DNA of 64,000 nucleotides from Stictocephala bisonia (taxonomy: Eukaryota > Arthropoda > Insecta > Hemiptera > Membracidae), in the NCBI GenBank assembly GCA_035578905.1, contig JAQJVL010000257.1:903001-967000 (forward strand). The letters are read 5' to 3'. The notes beneath the pieces were generated by a model. That model was not told the origin of the DNA, did not search any database, and saw nothing but the letters and a program-made list of their open reading frames with translations. The first letter of the stretch is position 1, and each line of letters starts with the position of its first letter. Both the position numbers and the translations under genes were made by a program. This document shows, in pieces, positions 1 through 12,579 of this stretch.

Positions 1-1365
1 GTAAAACGGCTCTATCAAAATCATGAAAATGTATTCATGCAAGCTATTAAGCTTAAAATATCTTGCTATTTGTAAATTATTCTTTATTAATGTTCAATAT
101 GTAGTTTTTCACATTTGTAGTTTTCCTCAGTTAGTAAGATGCTTATGTCAGACCGCGAATACCCAGTCCGGAACAGTTTCCTGTCAGAGTGACGCAAGAA
201 TGGCACATTACGTAGCGGATGTGAGCTTAGCAGTCGTTTGCATTGTTGCATCTTTATGCACGTGCACGTAACTGGCTGCTGCAGTTGCCGTACAAGCACG
301 AGATCAAAGCATTAAGGAGAATGTGCCACGTGCTAAATAAGGCAGGAAATCTTTACAAAATATGGACCGTATAGTTTTCTTAGGGTGCAAGGTGATTTTA
401 TTGGCCAAAACGCATCCCCATTCTTTTTCTGTCTGCTGTTTGGAAACGTAGCGTGGTTAGTAAAACGCGTTATCAGAATTCATGTTAATTTGTTTAATTT
501 ATGCACGGACACCTTTCTCCCAACAACGATTTAAGCTTTCAACTCTGAGTAAATTTATTACATAACAGTTGGTGCTTATTAATGGCTTTCTCGAAAGTTG
601 AAGAACTATACTAGTTTTTTTTTTTTCTTTACCTAGAAACGTTTTGCAGTTACTTAACGTTTTCAAGTGGCTTAATTAGTGATATCTAGACTTTAAAGTG
701 TGTTTAAATAAGTTACATTGGTGGCCACTTAAACTGAATGTACTACTGCAGTAGTGTACAATAGTAAAAAACGTTAAAGAAGCAACAAAATGATTACAGA
801 TAATTTATTTAGGTTTTAATTATTTGCTTAGCCGAGTCGTGTTTTTAAACAATATTATTATAGTTAGAAACAGATGACACTAAATACATCTGCTACTAAT
901 GTTCAACGAGGATTCTTGTAATTGGACTATTATTGCATAAGTTTGATGATCATAGAAGTAAAAGTACAGTAATAATGATCATAGAAGTAAAATTATAGTA
1001 ATAAAAACGCTTTAATTGTAACTAAACACAAATAAAATAAAATAACAATGTCTTTTGGTCTTGTTGAAACACGCGATTTCTTATGATAACTGTTAAGCTT
1101 ACAACCATGCTATTAATTTTAGTGTGTTGCTTCGAGCCATGCCTTATTAGAGAAACAAGAAGGACTTCTATCAGGTAAGGAGTAATGTGCCAGAGAATAT
1201 GAAAGGCAGTCTTTAGAAATCGTGTAAAGATTGAAACTGTTGAAGTGACTGAGAAAGAGGATAACAAGTTGCGTTGCTGCATAAGGTTATCTCGCTGTCG
1301 GCACAATTAGTGAAATGTTTAATCACGTATGGTAATGGCTCCTCCCCGCTGGTGGTAATGCCAAT
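1..1365. other. Unannotated AT-rich sequence
   Basis: I see no gene in this stretch. Short open frames at 23-271 (+) and 1022-1306 (-) have no recognisable motif. A 29-bp direct duplication beginning ATGATCATAGAAGTAAAA starts at 946 and again at 975. Confidence 0.5.
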
Positions 1366-1500
1366 TTACAGGCGCACGTGCAAATTGCTCCAATTCCGAG
1401 TTCTTTGATTTCCTCCGGCAAATCAGAAGTTAGCGATTACCTCGGTGTCCCCCAAGGGTCTGTTTTCGCACCGCTACTTTTTATCATTCATCGCCGATAT
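1366..1500 (+). pseudogene. Small LINE reverse-transcriptase fragment
   Basis: One frame reads SDYLGVPQGSVFAPLLFII around 1433-1490. This matches the reverse-transcriptase block GVPQGSvLGPLLFiiYinD of jockey/CR1-type non-LTR retrotransposons. The similarity fades within about 60 bases upstream, and downstream the YxND part is already altered to HRR. No YADD box follows in frame. It is a decayed scrap of an old insertion with no function expected. Confidence 0.5.
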
Positions 1501-2806
1501 CTGTTGAGGATAGTGATGACGAGAGGATAGTCACTGTTTTAAATTTGATTTGTTGAAGGTTAACTTGCTAACGCAACTGATTTGATGCTTTAAGTAACAC
1601 ATGCCAACTACTTCTGCCCTTCTAGGCGTCTTATATGATGGTGTAATTTTCTCGCTTCAACGTATTACATACGTGAAAACAGCAAATATCAACCCGTACC
1701 TCAGGCTAGATTATGATTAAATTTTAGTAAACTCTAGTAGACTGTTCTGTGGGCACGGCACGCCTTAATTCCCGGCTTGTTTTATAGACCACTGCCGTTT
1801 AAGGAAATGACATTAATTTAAATTACCTACTCGTATAATGTAATTAATATTTAGTGTCGTGTTAACCTGGATTGTAGTGTAATGCCAATAACAGTTAGTT
1901 GTCGTAACTATTAATGCATAGGCACTTGATTATTTACTAAAAAACTTATCAGTAAAAAGTCTCATAGAGGAAAGGATAATTAATATACAGAATTTGTTTA
2001 TGGATAGGTGTTATTTACTTTATATGGTTGTAAATGAATTGATTGTAAGTGGTGAAATTACCTATGTTTACATTTTGAATTTTCGAGAGTTAAATTTGCA
2101 TGGTTAAATTTATTGGTAGCCGAAACATTTCTTTATAATATTATTAAATTGTTTGACTCGTTGAATATTTATTGAATAATATTAATAATATTATTGAATT
2201 AATTTATATAAAATTAAAGAAGTTTGACTCGTCAACTATTGTACTCGTATGTTGGGATGGTGAGTACTGCGCAGGGCATCAACGTTTTCGTGCGTGGGTC
2301 ATTGAGGGACACTCACCTGACAATATCAGGAAAAATACATTCCATGCAGTCTAATTTTAAACTGCACTAGTTTTGGACTTTCAAATTATAAGTGATAACC
2401 CATCTTGACTTGAGCTTGGACATGAATGAAAATTTATAAGGTTTATCTCAGACACTTGTATAAACCTGAGAATTAGTAATATGGTTGGAAGACTTTCCTT
2501 GAACAAAACCATCGTGACCAACTAAACGTGAGTTGTTGTGAGTCACTTAAAGGTGGATAGGTTATTGGTCCTGAGGAATGAAGGTGTGTCGACCACCCGC
2601 AGATCTCCCGCCACTGACCTGCATCCTGGTCAATGACGAGACGGCCACGTCCTCTGAACGTGTTTCAATCACCTTGTGCGAACACGGTCTTCTGGCGGAG
2701 TGTGTTCATCACAGTAAACATATACTGATTGTATTACAGAAGTGAACAACAATCTGTTAACGTATTCATTAATTGATCGAATATACAAATATACAACCAA
2801 GCAAGA
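1501..2806. other. Unannotated AT-rich sequence
   Basis: No gene or clear repeat was recognised. The short frame at 2172-2354 (+) has no motif. A more GC-rich patch at about 2540-2690 has no recognisable coding content. Confidence 0.4.
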
Positions 2807-3080
2807 GCACAGAGAAGAGAGAAAGGTTGCATGCAATTTGCGCTGAATGTGTGTCGAGTTATAAACTTGGGGTGTCGCACTTGTTGGTTCTCCAGTTCGC
2901 CGTGCAGATGGCAGAGCCAGCACTGACATACTCCCCCTTATTTCGAAATCCCCAAGTATAAAAATGGTAATTATTACTTCAGATTTATAAAAATATACAT
3001 TAGTTGTAATCTATTTCTAACTGCCATTGAGGCGTTCGCTCCGGCCACAAGAAAGTGACCTCAGTTTTTTTCTCTGTGGT
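2807..3080 (+). mobile_element. R1 MITE copy (orientation A, full length)
   Basis: This is a member of a dispersed family found about eleven times in the window. The left end reads CACAGAGAAGAGAGAAAGG. The right end reads GACCTCAGTTTTTTTCTCTGTGGT when joined across 3058-3080, which is the reverse complement of the family's other end, so the element has imperfect terminal inverted repeats of about 25 bp. Interior landmarks shared with other copies are GTTCTCCAGTTCGCCGTGCA, ATGGCAGAGCCAGCACTG and CATTAGTTGTAATCTA. No coding capacity is seen. A non-autonomous DNA transposon fits best. Small frames at 2669-2961 are chance frames inside it. Confidence 0.7.
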
Positions 3081-4440
3081 ATGAGTCAAGTATCTATTTA
3101 CCCTGTATCTACGTTTGGTTTTATATTGAAACTGGAATGGAAATATACTCGAGGTATTTAGAATAGGATCAGTTGGTAGTGACACTATTCAATTGCATTT
3201 AAGCACGTAACATCTCTTTTAAAAACTCAATCGGTGAATGAATACGTGACTAAGTATAGAGATCTGGAAAATCCACGTTACACAATGACGCCGAACAATG
3301 GAATGGAATGACAATTACCAAGTAGTTGAGTAACATCGTGTTAGTGACAAGTAGGGCGCCCACTATCTGTTGAACATACCATGTGGAGCGATGTTCAAGA
3401 CGTGGGTGAATGTGGCAAAGAGGTGTGATCAAAGGAGTAAGAAGTCTTACGTTACAGACTATAAGGCTGTACGTTTACTTAGGTCATTCCCATTAATGTT
3501 CTCTTCAAAGTAGAGCAAATATAATCTAGGGGACATCCCTGCTCGCTTTGCGAGTCACCTCGCCCTCCGGCCTCGGCCAGTCACTCGTGACCCCATTAAT
3601 AGCAAGAGTACTATTAAAAGCAACAGAACAAATATTTTGTATGTTTTTGTTCAACTTTTTTCTTCTTTTTTTCATTATATACAAAAATCAGACGAAACGT
3701 ATTGATGGCGGCGTACAGCTGTACCTATGGCCTTGTGATCTTGGGTTATAGTTAAATGAGCAATAAATATTTAAGTAAAGCCATTCCTAAAAACATTAAC
3801 AGTACAGCCGAGTCGTCGTCTAAGATCGTCCAGTTTAAAAGCACACTAAAATCGCTACTATATGTATAAATAAAACCACTGTTATGAGCTTAGTGATAGA
3901 ACCATTGGGTCTTTTTGGTAGTGCCCTGGTGGTTATGTAAATTTCTGATACTTTCCCTCAACCATCAACTAGAAGGTCCATAAGCGCTTATAAAGAATCG
4001 AATCAAGCCATCTTACCTGCTTACTAGTTCCAGAAATTTCTTGGCAACTGATTCGCTCAAAGAATTACTAGTAAGTACATAAGCTAGGATGTATTTATCT
4101 ATTAAAATAATTGAACCATCTTACTATATCTTCCATATTCCTTTTTTCACCTCACACAGGTATAAATTTAAATGCTGTAAGATCTTCAACGACTTTGATC
4201 TATGACCTCTGAAATACAGTTGTTGACTGCGTGTTAAGGCTAATTAAAGGTTGATGATGTGTTGGCGGGTGATTAGCAATCAAGTAATTGGCGACAATCA
4301 CTATATGGGAGTGTTGTGAGAGAGGGAGTCTTGGCTGGCTATACGTAACTACGGCTTCATGGGGCAGTTTGCGCCTCCTACACTTAAGGTGGGTAAAACT
4401 CAGTAGTGGAAATAAATCGCCGATGATGAGCACTAATTCT
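3081..4440. other. Unannotated sequence
   Basis: No gene was recognised. Several short frames on both strands (3250-3432, 3548-3751, 4200-4433) have no motifs and no partner splice sites that I can defend. Confidence 0.4.
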
Positions 4441-4443
4441 AAG

Positions 4444-5400
4444 ATTTATTATGGCAGTTACGTAGTAACCCCAGTGCCACGAAGATGTGTACACACGCTT
4501 TTTATTTATTATGGCAGTTACGTAGTAACTCCAGTGCCACGAAGATGTGTACACACGCTTTTTATTTATTATGGCAGTTACGTAGTAACTCCAGTGCCAC
4601 GAAGATGTGTACACACGCTTTTTATTTATTATGGCAGTTACGTAGTAACCCCAGTGCCATGAAGATGCGTACACACGCTTTTTATTTATTATGGCAGTTA
4701 CGTAGGAACCCCAGTGCCATGCAGATGTTGTAACTATTATGGCAGTTACGTAGTAACCCCAGTGCCATGAAGATGTGTACACACGCTTTTTATTTATTAT
4801 GGCAGTTACGTAGTAACCCCAGAGCCATGAAGATGTGTACACACGCTTTTTATTTATTATGACAGTTACGTAGTAACCCCAGAGCCATGCAGATGTGTAC
4901 ACACGCTTTTTATTTATTATGACAGTTACGTAGTAACCCCAGAGCCATGCAGATGTGTACACACGCTTTTTATTTATTATGGCAGTTACGTAGTAACCCC
5001 AGTGCCATGAAGATGTGTACACACGCTTTTTATTTATTATGTTAGTTACGTAGTAACCCCAGTGCCATGCAGATGTGTACACACGCTTTTTATTTATTAT
5101 GGCAGTTACGTAGTAACCCCAGTGCCATGAAGATGTGTAAACACGCTTTCTATTTATTATGTTAGTTACGTAGTAACCCCAGTGCCATGAAGATGTGTAA
5201 ACACGCTTTCTATTTATTATGTTAGTTACGTAGTAACCCCAGTGCCACGAAGTTGTGTACACACGCTTTTTATTTATTATGTTAGTTACGTTGTAACCCC
5301 AGAGCCATGAAGATGTGTACACACGCTTTTTATTTATTATGTTAGTTATGTAGTAACCCCAGAGTCATGAAGATGTGTAAACACGCTTTTTAATTATTTT
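4444..5400. repeat. 60-bp minisatellite, 16 units
   Basis: There are sixteen head-to-tail units of 60 bp. The GGCAGTTACG or GTTAGTTACG landmark starts at 4453, 4513, 4573, 4633, 4693, 4741, then every 60 bp to 5341. One unit (4693-4740) is 48 bp because of a 12-bp deletion. Each unit contains the inverted repeat GTTAC-GTA-GTAAC. The period is a multiple of three and the unit lacks stops in more than one frame, so long repetitive frames appear on both strands. The longest is 312 aa on the minus strand (5322 to 4384), built from the 20-residue unit YTSSWHWGYYVTAIINKKRV. Openness in several frames argues that this is compositional rather than a real protein. Confidence 0.95.
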
Positions 5401-5525
5401 TGTTTAATCTTCTTACGCCAATGGCATTTTAACTGTGATTTTATACGTTGTTGTGGGTTAACAGTCCAAACCCATCAAGATATGAAACATTTTCATTAAT
5501 AACCGGATAATTCCAACTGCATCAT

Positions 5526-5993
5526 GACTTCTGTAAAGATCAGCTGAGTTCATGCCATAGTTGTTGTTACAGTCAGCTGATTCCAGCCGTAGGTTGACTT
5601 CTGTAAAGATCAGCTGAGTTCATGCCATAGTTGTTGTTACAGTCAGCTGATTCCAGCCGTAGGTTGAATTCTGTAAAGATCAGCTGAGTTCATGCCACAG
5701 TTGTTGTTACAGTCTGCTGATTCCAGCCGTAGGTTGACTTCTGTAAAGATCAGCTGAATTCATGCCATAGTTGTTGTTACAGTCAGCTGATTCCAGCCGT
5801 AGGTTAACTTCTGTAAAGATCAGCTGAGTTCATGCCACAGTTGTTGTTACAGTCAGCTGATTCCAGGCGTAGGTTGACTTCTGTAAAGATCAGCTCAGTT
5901 CATGCCATAGTTGTTTCAGCTGATTCCAGCCGTAGGTTAACTTCAGTAAAGATCACCTGAGTTCAGCCATAGTTGTTGTTTACAATCTGATCA
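5526..5993. repeat. 70-bp minisatellite, about 6.7 units
   Basis: Units begin GACTTCTGTAAAGATCAGCT at 5526, 5596, 5666, 5736, 5806 and 5876. A shortened 62-bp unit leads to 5938, followed by a decayed final unit. Typical units carry two CAGCTG palindromes about 30 bp apart; a few copies have lost one. The array starts about 125 bp after the 60-bp array ends, but the unit sequence is unrelated. Confidence 0.95.
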
Positions 5994-6205
5994 GTTCGAG
6001 CGGCGATATAAGGCCGGTTGTTTTCTGGTAACTAGACTACTTTCCAGCTAAAAGGTCGTTAGTTCAGTGATTGGTTTGAAGGGTAGGTTCAATGTATAAC
6101 GATCTTTTCAAGGAGTCTTTGTCAACACTCAGTTTGTACGCGTTGCTGAGTACTGATATTCTCGCATAAGGGTTTTAAACCGTTCATATTGTCAATGTTA
6201 ATGAG

Positions 6206-6450
6206 CGTAAGTGCACTGCTCCATATGTTTGCATGAATCGACAAGTCGCCGAACTGCAACGTAACCGCCGCGTTTTCAGAAAAGTGGCGTCCACTTCCTA
6301 AGAACGTGGCGGTGATGCTGCAGTCGGCGTCCAGTGCAGTATCGTGTGAACTGATTCATTTAAATCTATACTTCGAGAAAATGCGGCGTCCTCTTGGCGT
6401 CCATGGACGCCGACTGCACTGGACGCACGTCGCTCGAGTGCACCGGGCCT
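6206..6450. mobile_element. Palindromic MITE-like element
   Basis: GCGTCCAGTGCAGT at 6327-6340 recurs as its exact reverse complement at 6413-6426, and CAGTCGGCGTCCA at 6321-6333 recurs inverted at 6404-6416. Between them lies a perfect 16-bp palindrome, GGCGTCCATGGACGCC, at 6396-6411. The segment is markedly GC-rich against its surroundings. The possible outer ends (GTAAGTGCACTG near 6206 and GTGCACCGGGCCTAA near 6450) resemble each other only loosely, so the boundaries and superfamily are uncertain. Confidence 0.45.
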
Positions 6451-7640
6451 AATACAGTAAGTGGACGCTAAGCTATGCTAGCACTCTGTCTGCTGATGGG
6501 CGCTGAGCCGGCCGAGTTGTCCTACCTAATTGCGTCTGACCCAGTTGCCCCGTAGAGCCAATATATTAGTAACGAGTCGTGATATGCCACCGTATGTAAC
6601 TGATGTATGCCTGCCCAGCTGTAACTAGGGACCAGGTTGTTGGGGGGGTATCAATATACACTGACAGATTTACGGCTGTCTTTAGCTCCTTCAGCAGGCC
6701 TGAGCATGAATTTACGATAGGTATTCGTACTGCTTAAAAAGTAAACGAATTAGCCGGGTGCTTATTAAGTTCTAAATTGTGAAGCTTGATAATTTATAGA
6801 CTAATATTCTAGCAGTCATGGTCAGTATAACATGGGTTTTAATTCAATCTCATTTGGTGTTATTGAAAAGTATTATTTTTCTTAGGATTTAATGTTTTTG
6901 TGTTCGTTATTTAATACAGTTTTGTTGATTTTTATAGTTTCCAATTCTAAGTAGGTAAATTGAATCACAGTTGATCAGCAGGCCATAATGTAGTCATTTC
7001 GACACAGAACCAGTTCATTACAGGCTTAGCCTGATATATTAACTGTTAAGGGAGATAGAGTGTTGTTACTAAATTTAATATGAAGGTTGACTGATCAAAA
7101 CAATCATCTGGTCTCAGTAATAAACTTACAGAACGTGATTTGGATATAATTCGCAAATTGAAATGCCCCGTTGCCATTTAATATTTTTTACAGCAAACAC
7201 GAGGAAAAGATTAAATTGTTATGATAACATAGACGATTATTCAAAGAATTGGCCTCCGAGGGGACACCATTACTCAGTACTCAGTATCTCTAATTTTCTG
7301 TTGGGTAGAAATTTTATCTCTTTGGATTATCTAACTTAGATATGATGGGTAGAACTAAGCGAATTACCTTAAAAACTCTCTTCGAAGGTAAGTTTAGCGA
7401 CTAATTGTTTGAAATTTACTCTGAACTTGTTTTTATTGTGATTGTATGTGTTTTGTGTCAATAACTTGACTCAGTGCCTCCAGTAACCATTGAAGAGCAG
7501 TGCCCACCTGTGTTGGAGGGCACGGCCTACGTGTCATTGTATAACGATAAAACTCCTTACGAAATCATGTCGTCCGTTTGTTATTCAACAATCGGCCGCA
7601 CGCATCTGGCATCTGGACTCCTGTGAAGGATTGAAGGGAG
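6451..7640. other. Unannotated intronic sequence
   Basis: Nothing is recognised apart from the speculative short exon at 7342-7387. The frame at 7490-7675 (+) has no motif. Confidence 0.4.
7342..7387 (+). CDS. Speculative alternative first coding exon
   Basis: An ATG at 7342 opens MMGRTKRITLKTLFE, and after one extra G (7387) there is a perfect GTAAGT donor at 7388. The phase (one base left over) is exactly what the acceptor at 12518 needs: G plus AT gives Asp, producing ...LFE-D-ERDAIQKK. What is seen is an ATG, an open frame, a donor and a matching phase. No promoter or conserved peptide supports it, and a chance GTAAGT in the right phase is not rare in 12 kb. Confidence 0.15.
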
Positions 7641-7892
7641 ACACAGAGAAAAAAACTGACAAACTGTTCTCTTAAGGCCCCAACGAACGCCTGTAATTAG
7701 AATACAACTAATGTACATCTTTATAAATATATACTATTAATTAATTCGATTATCCTGGAGAAATAAGGTGAGGTTACTAACAATGGTGCTGGCCCTGCTA
7801 TTCTCAAGGTGAACTCTAGAACTAACAATAATTACTCGACACCCATTCAGCTTAAAATTGGATACGACCTCTGTTTCTTTCTTATCTGTGAG
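7641..7892 (-). mobile_element. R1 MITE copy (orientation B, full length)
   Basis: This is the reverse orientation of the copy at 2807. The left end is ACACAGAGAAAAAAACTGAC and the right end is ACCTCTGTTTCTTTCTTATCTGTGAGG across 7866-7892, giving the inverted termini. The interior contains GTGCTGGCCCTGC, GAACTCTAGAACTAACAATA and ACTCGACACCCATTCAGC, all shared with other copies. Noncoding. Confidence 0.7.
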
Positions 7893-8177
7893 GTAGTATA
7901 GTTAAATATTAAAAAAACAATAATTTTTCGGTGTAGGGATGTGTCCATTTACAGATTTGAGCTTTTTCTTCGCTGTTTACTCCCCTGGTTGGGTGCTCCA
8001 TTTTAAATTACATCTCCTATATACATAGTACATTTACGTAAAGTTGGCAACAATTTTCGATCGTTTTGAGTCAGAACTGCAGAGAATACGTAGTAATTAG
8101 AGGATCAATCGTATATTGGGAAAACGTTCACGTTTTCGTGAAGGATTAAAATTGAGGATGTTAATATTATCGACCAT

Positions 8178-9001
<824 letters not shown>

Positions 9002-10104
9002 CAAACACATACTGTGCCTTGGGAACATATTATATTGAGAGAAGAAGGTAATTGTAAAAGTCTCTTAACTATGAGTCTTTAAGGTAGCCATTTCCCAAAC
9101 TGCCAAGCCACATATGGAAAGTCGATACTTCAGTGAAATGCCCAATTTTGTGGCGTATAAGTTGATATGAGCCATTAAAGTGAGCAACATTGACATTTCA
9201 ATTTCCTCTTATTTAAATGGCCAACATGTTTACCTTATTTGAATGTTTTCAAAAAAGTTGCGACAATAGCAAGTAACTCTTGTAAGTAATCAGTATTCAA
9301 CAACGTGTTATCGAGTCGGTCACAATCGTTGCTGGACAATATCGCGCTATCAACCAGCGACCATCAACACGCCTACAAACCACTTAATTAGCATACAATG
9401 TGACCTTAAAGTAACACGGACTTGTAACTTTTACTATCCGGTGTAGAAACAGTGTTTTAGATCAACCTATGTTTGGTTGGAAGTGGTAAACAAGCGATTT
9501 AAATCAATCGCAATCGATTGTGCAATCGATCTGAAATGAATCGATAATTTTTGTTAAACTTAATCGTGCTTACGTCAAACAGATTTCTCTCTAAAAATTA
9601 ATTAGTATTTTCAATTGTCTATAGTTGTAAGTGTTCGTAGTGTATCCAGAGAGGGTGGGTTTCAAGGACTAACGACACAACAGCTCCGTAAAATTAGTAT
9701 CGGTGCTAGTAAATAATAGCTTCGCTCTCTAAGTGTTTCTTTCATCTTCAAAATGACGCTATTCATATAGAATAGTTAACGCCGGTCAGTTGTTTAATTT
9801 AAGCAGTAGGTTGTCTTTTGTCACATCCCACTGCGGCTCGGCGACACTTCATTAGCCTGTAGAAATTATCCCGAGTATAATTATCAAAACAGATATACGG
9901 AATTATCAGCTACCAGTATACATACTTCCTTCCTATGTGAAGCCCCTTTTTCGTAAACAGGTTATAAAAACAGATTTCATCGTTCATTTTCAAATAGAGA
10001 AAACATTTTGCGGTGTAAAGTTTAAAAACCTAATCTAACAGAAACAAGTGCAAGTTATAATACTGCTTTATTTAACATATCCGCGAAGGTGTCTTGCTTG
10101 AATA
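9002..10104. other. Unannotated intronic sequence
   Basis: No gene was seen. A small cluster of overlapping ATCGAT and CAATCG motifs lies at about 9505-9545. No repeat family was recognised. Confidence 0.4.
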
Positions 10105-10500
10105 AATGAATGAATAAATGAATTTATTCCCCTCAAAAACATACATAATAACAAAAGTTTACATTTCTTGGAATATAACTGACCACTCTTACAAGTATTG
10201 TGGCCAGTAGTATCAAATTAAAATAAACAGAATTATGTTAGAGTCCAATAATAGACATATTAAAGTTGAGCCGCTCTCCGTGGCATCTGCGTCAGGCACA
10301 GCTGGCGGGCTTATCTACCTAAGCCTACACGCACACAACAAACTAACTGATTCTTATCAACTATACAATTCCTATGACTAATTCTTGAATAAAATAAAGC
10401 AAATTCAGCACTCTTTTCTATTTAAATTAAATTATACAAGTTATTTTGAAAATAGTAGTTAATGCTATTTAATCTTAAACTTTCCCCACCCAAGTCGCTA
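10105..10500 (-). mobile_element. Probable LINE 3' end
   Basis: Read on the minus strand, the segment ends in GGGGAATAAATTCATTTATT followed by further ATTC/ATTT units. This is the kind of short-repeat tail that closes jockey/CR1/RTE-type LINE copies. No reverse-transcriptase motif is visible upstream on that strand, so the assignment rests on the tail alone. A 5'-truncated insertion is the likeliest reading. Confidence 0.35.
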
Positions 10501-11056
10501 TAACCTGAGGCTTACTTAATTCGGAAGCGACGAGCGATATGCCGATAGGAGACTGACGTCATGAGCGATATCGCGTACATTAACATCCTTATTAGTTCCC
10601 GTGTCAATTTAACGTAGGTGTCCCATTGAGGATAAGAGATACAACCGATTTGTATAACGCGCCTGACTCAAATCGCAATACTTTACTAGTAATTTTTTTT
10701 CTGGCGATGAAATAGCTCGTCAGTCTACTCAGTGAGACTTAATGCAAGCCAAAGACGTAATATTTTGAATATTGTTTTAACTGCTGTAGCAGATATTTGT
10801 ATTTTTGACTGTAGATAACTGTCAATGTTCAGTTGTTACTCTGCTACATACATTTTTAATCATTTAAATAATCACACATTTATTTTTCCAAAGTATATAA
10901 ACACTTTGTTATAAATTATTTTAGTAACAATTGTTATTGACGGTTGTAACATATAGGCCTACGGTAAAACATATATCTTTTAGTGACGGTTAAGATACTG
11001 CCATGTTTTTATGGTTTGTTATTATGGCTTCTAAGATACCCGGTGTATACAAACTA

Positions 11057-11230
11057 CAGCACAACCCTGATTATCCGGTCTTCCTTTATCCGGCTGTCCG
11101 TACTTCCGGTTTTAAAATCAAATGAGAATATTGTTTTTTTTTTAATTACAACTACGCGGAAGCGCCGGTTTAATTAAACGTATCCGGGTTGACCTGCCGC
11201 CACACTAGTTCGGATAAACAAGGTTGTACG
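11057..11230. mobile_element. Short pogo/Tigger-like MITE
   Basis: CAGCACAACCCTGATTATCC at the left (from 11057) is matched in inverted orientation by CGGATAAACAAGGTTGT at the right (11213-11227). Both contain the ACAACCyTGwTTATCCG core typical of pogo/Tigger (Tc1/mariner) termini. A TA dinucleotide flanks the left end, and the right end is degraded. Additional TTATCCGG and CTTCCGGTTTT motifs lie inside. At about 174 bp it is too short to code. Confidence 0.5.
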
Positions 11231-12013
11231 TTTTGAGGCCAAAAACCGTCTTGATGGCAGCTACAAATTGTGTTATAGTTCATCAGTGCAACAGTAATAT
11301 GGAAAATTATTATTTTTTTGTGATTCATAATTAATTACGTTCATGCAGTGTGTTTACGTTTACCGTTATATTTACTAATACCAATAAATTCCCATATACA
11401 TGCGTATTCCCAATATGTAAGGTTAGCTTTACATGGTAGTAAAATTACCTTTAAATGCTTGAATTAGCTTGGAATTTCAGAAATGTAAATTGGTGGCCAC
11501 CCTGGAATCGGTTGGCAATCCCCTTGTAGCTAATACGGCAACGACTCGTGTAGGCCGTAGGCAAATATCCGATATTTCGCGCCGCTCCATCGGTTTAATT
11601 GAATATTTAAGAGACATGCCGGGTAGAAAGGTGCGAGCGGAGTGTCTGCAGGCCCAAACAATGGGCTTTCTCTGGGCTATCTTCCCGCTCGCTTTTACCG
11701 ACCGGCTCGCATAAACCGCTAATTGTCTTTTAAACACAGCACTCTGGGAACCAGATGGACGCTAACTACCATGGGAATCTCTCTCTCTCTCTCTGGGTCA
11801 CGTGACCGCGTGTTGTCGTATCGTTGTTACAGTATGTCGGGACCAGCCAGCACAGTAGTTTGTCAGGTTTACTATTGATTATAAACTGTATCGAGGTATT
11901 GTGCAAAATGACTACTTCACGAACGTACAGCTCACATTCACTGAGACGATCTCTCATTATCAGTTCTGCGTGACAGTTTAATCTTGATGTTACATAAAAG
12001 TGAAAGAAAAAAA
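11231..12013. other. Unannotated, partly GC-rich sequence
   Basis: The 11469-11737 interval has overlapping open frames on both strands (81 and 86 aa) and is relatively GC-rich, but I recognise no protein. A (CT)n tract lies at about 11776-11793. Confidence 0.4.
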
Positions 12014-12205
12014 TACAAATGAACATCACACAACGCAAATTCACTACTACAGCATATCGCACAGTAAATTTGTAAAACTTATTGTGATAGATTTCGGTAA
12101 ACCATGTTTACCATCCTCAGACCAGAGAGATAAAGGAAGGATGAGGATTTTATATAATATGTTTATATTGCAATACATTTACGTTGTGTGACGTTTCCTT
12201 ATTTT
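12014..12205. mobile_element. Degenerate foldback element
   Basis: This is a diverged relative of the palindrome at 45834-46163. The left arm shares CATCACACAACGCAAAT (the other copy has CGTCACACAACACAAAT), GATTTCGGTRAACCA and CAGACCAGAG. The right part shares TTGTGTGACGTTTCC with the other copy's right arm. The arms no longer pair along their full length, so this copy is older. Confidence 0.6.
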
Positions 12206-12517
12206 TATATTCCTACCGACAGTTACAAGTAGCATACATATGAACCTAACTGAATATTCTCTACAGCTTATGAGTGTTTTGTTGTGTTGGTATTATTCAC
12301 TTATTGTTAAAGGGAGTCCTTTTGCGTTTATCTTGTTAAACAAAATGCACTTCTTTTTTAGGCCATAATGTAATCATAGTTACTAACTAAGATTATATTG
12401 GTATCGTATTGTGTGCTCGTCGAACGTATGTATCCTCTGGTAGCAGAGTACATACAGAGTTGACTGATTGTTGTGGATTGTTGCGTTATTTGATATTTAC
12501 GAATTGTTATTTTCCAG

Positions 12518-12579
12518 ATGAACGAGATGCCATCCAGAAGAAGACCTTCACCAAATGGGTCAACAAGCACCTCAAGAAG
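12518..12579 (+). CDS. Spectraplakin exon: start of CH1 actin-binding domain
   Basis: The exon encodes (D)ERDAIQKKTFTKWVNKHLKK. This is the beginning of the first calponin-homology domain of plakins and spectraplakins, the actin-binding end of cytolinkers that join F-actin to microtubules or membrane junctions. The DERDxxQKKTFTKWVNKHL block is a family signature. The 3' splice site is a T-rich tract plus TTTTCCAG, and the exon begins with AT, completing a codon started upstream. The 5' splice site is AAG|GTAAGG at 12580, phase 0. The 62-nt length equals my recollection of plectin exon 2. Beta-spectrin and alpha-actinin CH1 domains are related but fit the DERD...KHL block less well. The next exon is at 60348. 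Confidence 0.92.

Noticed and set aside
4384..5322. 312-aa minus-strand open frame as a repetitive structural protein gene
   Set aside because: The 60-bp unit is also open in other frames on the + strand, so the frame follows from the period and lack of stops. No promoter, signal or non-repetitive domain was seen.
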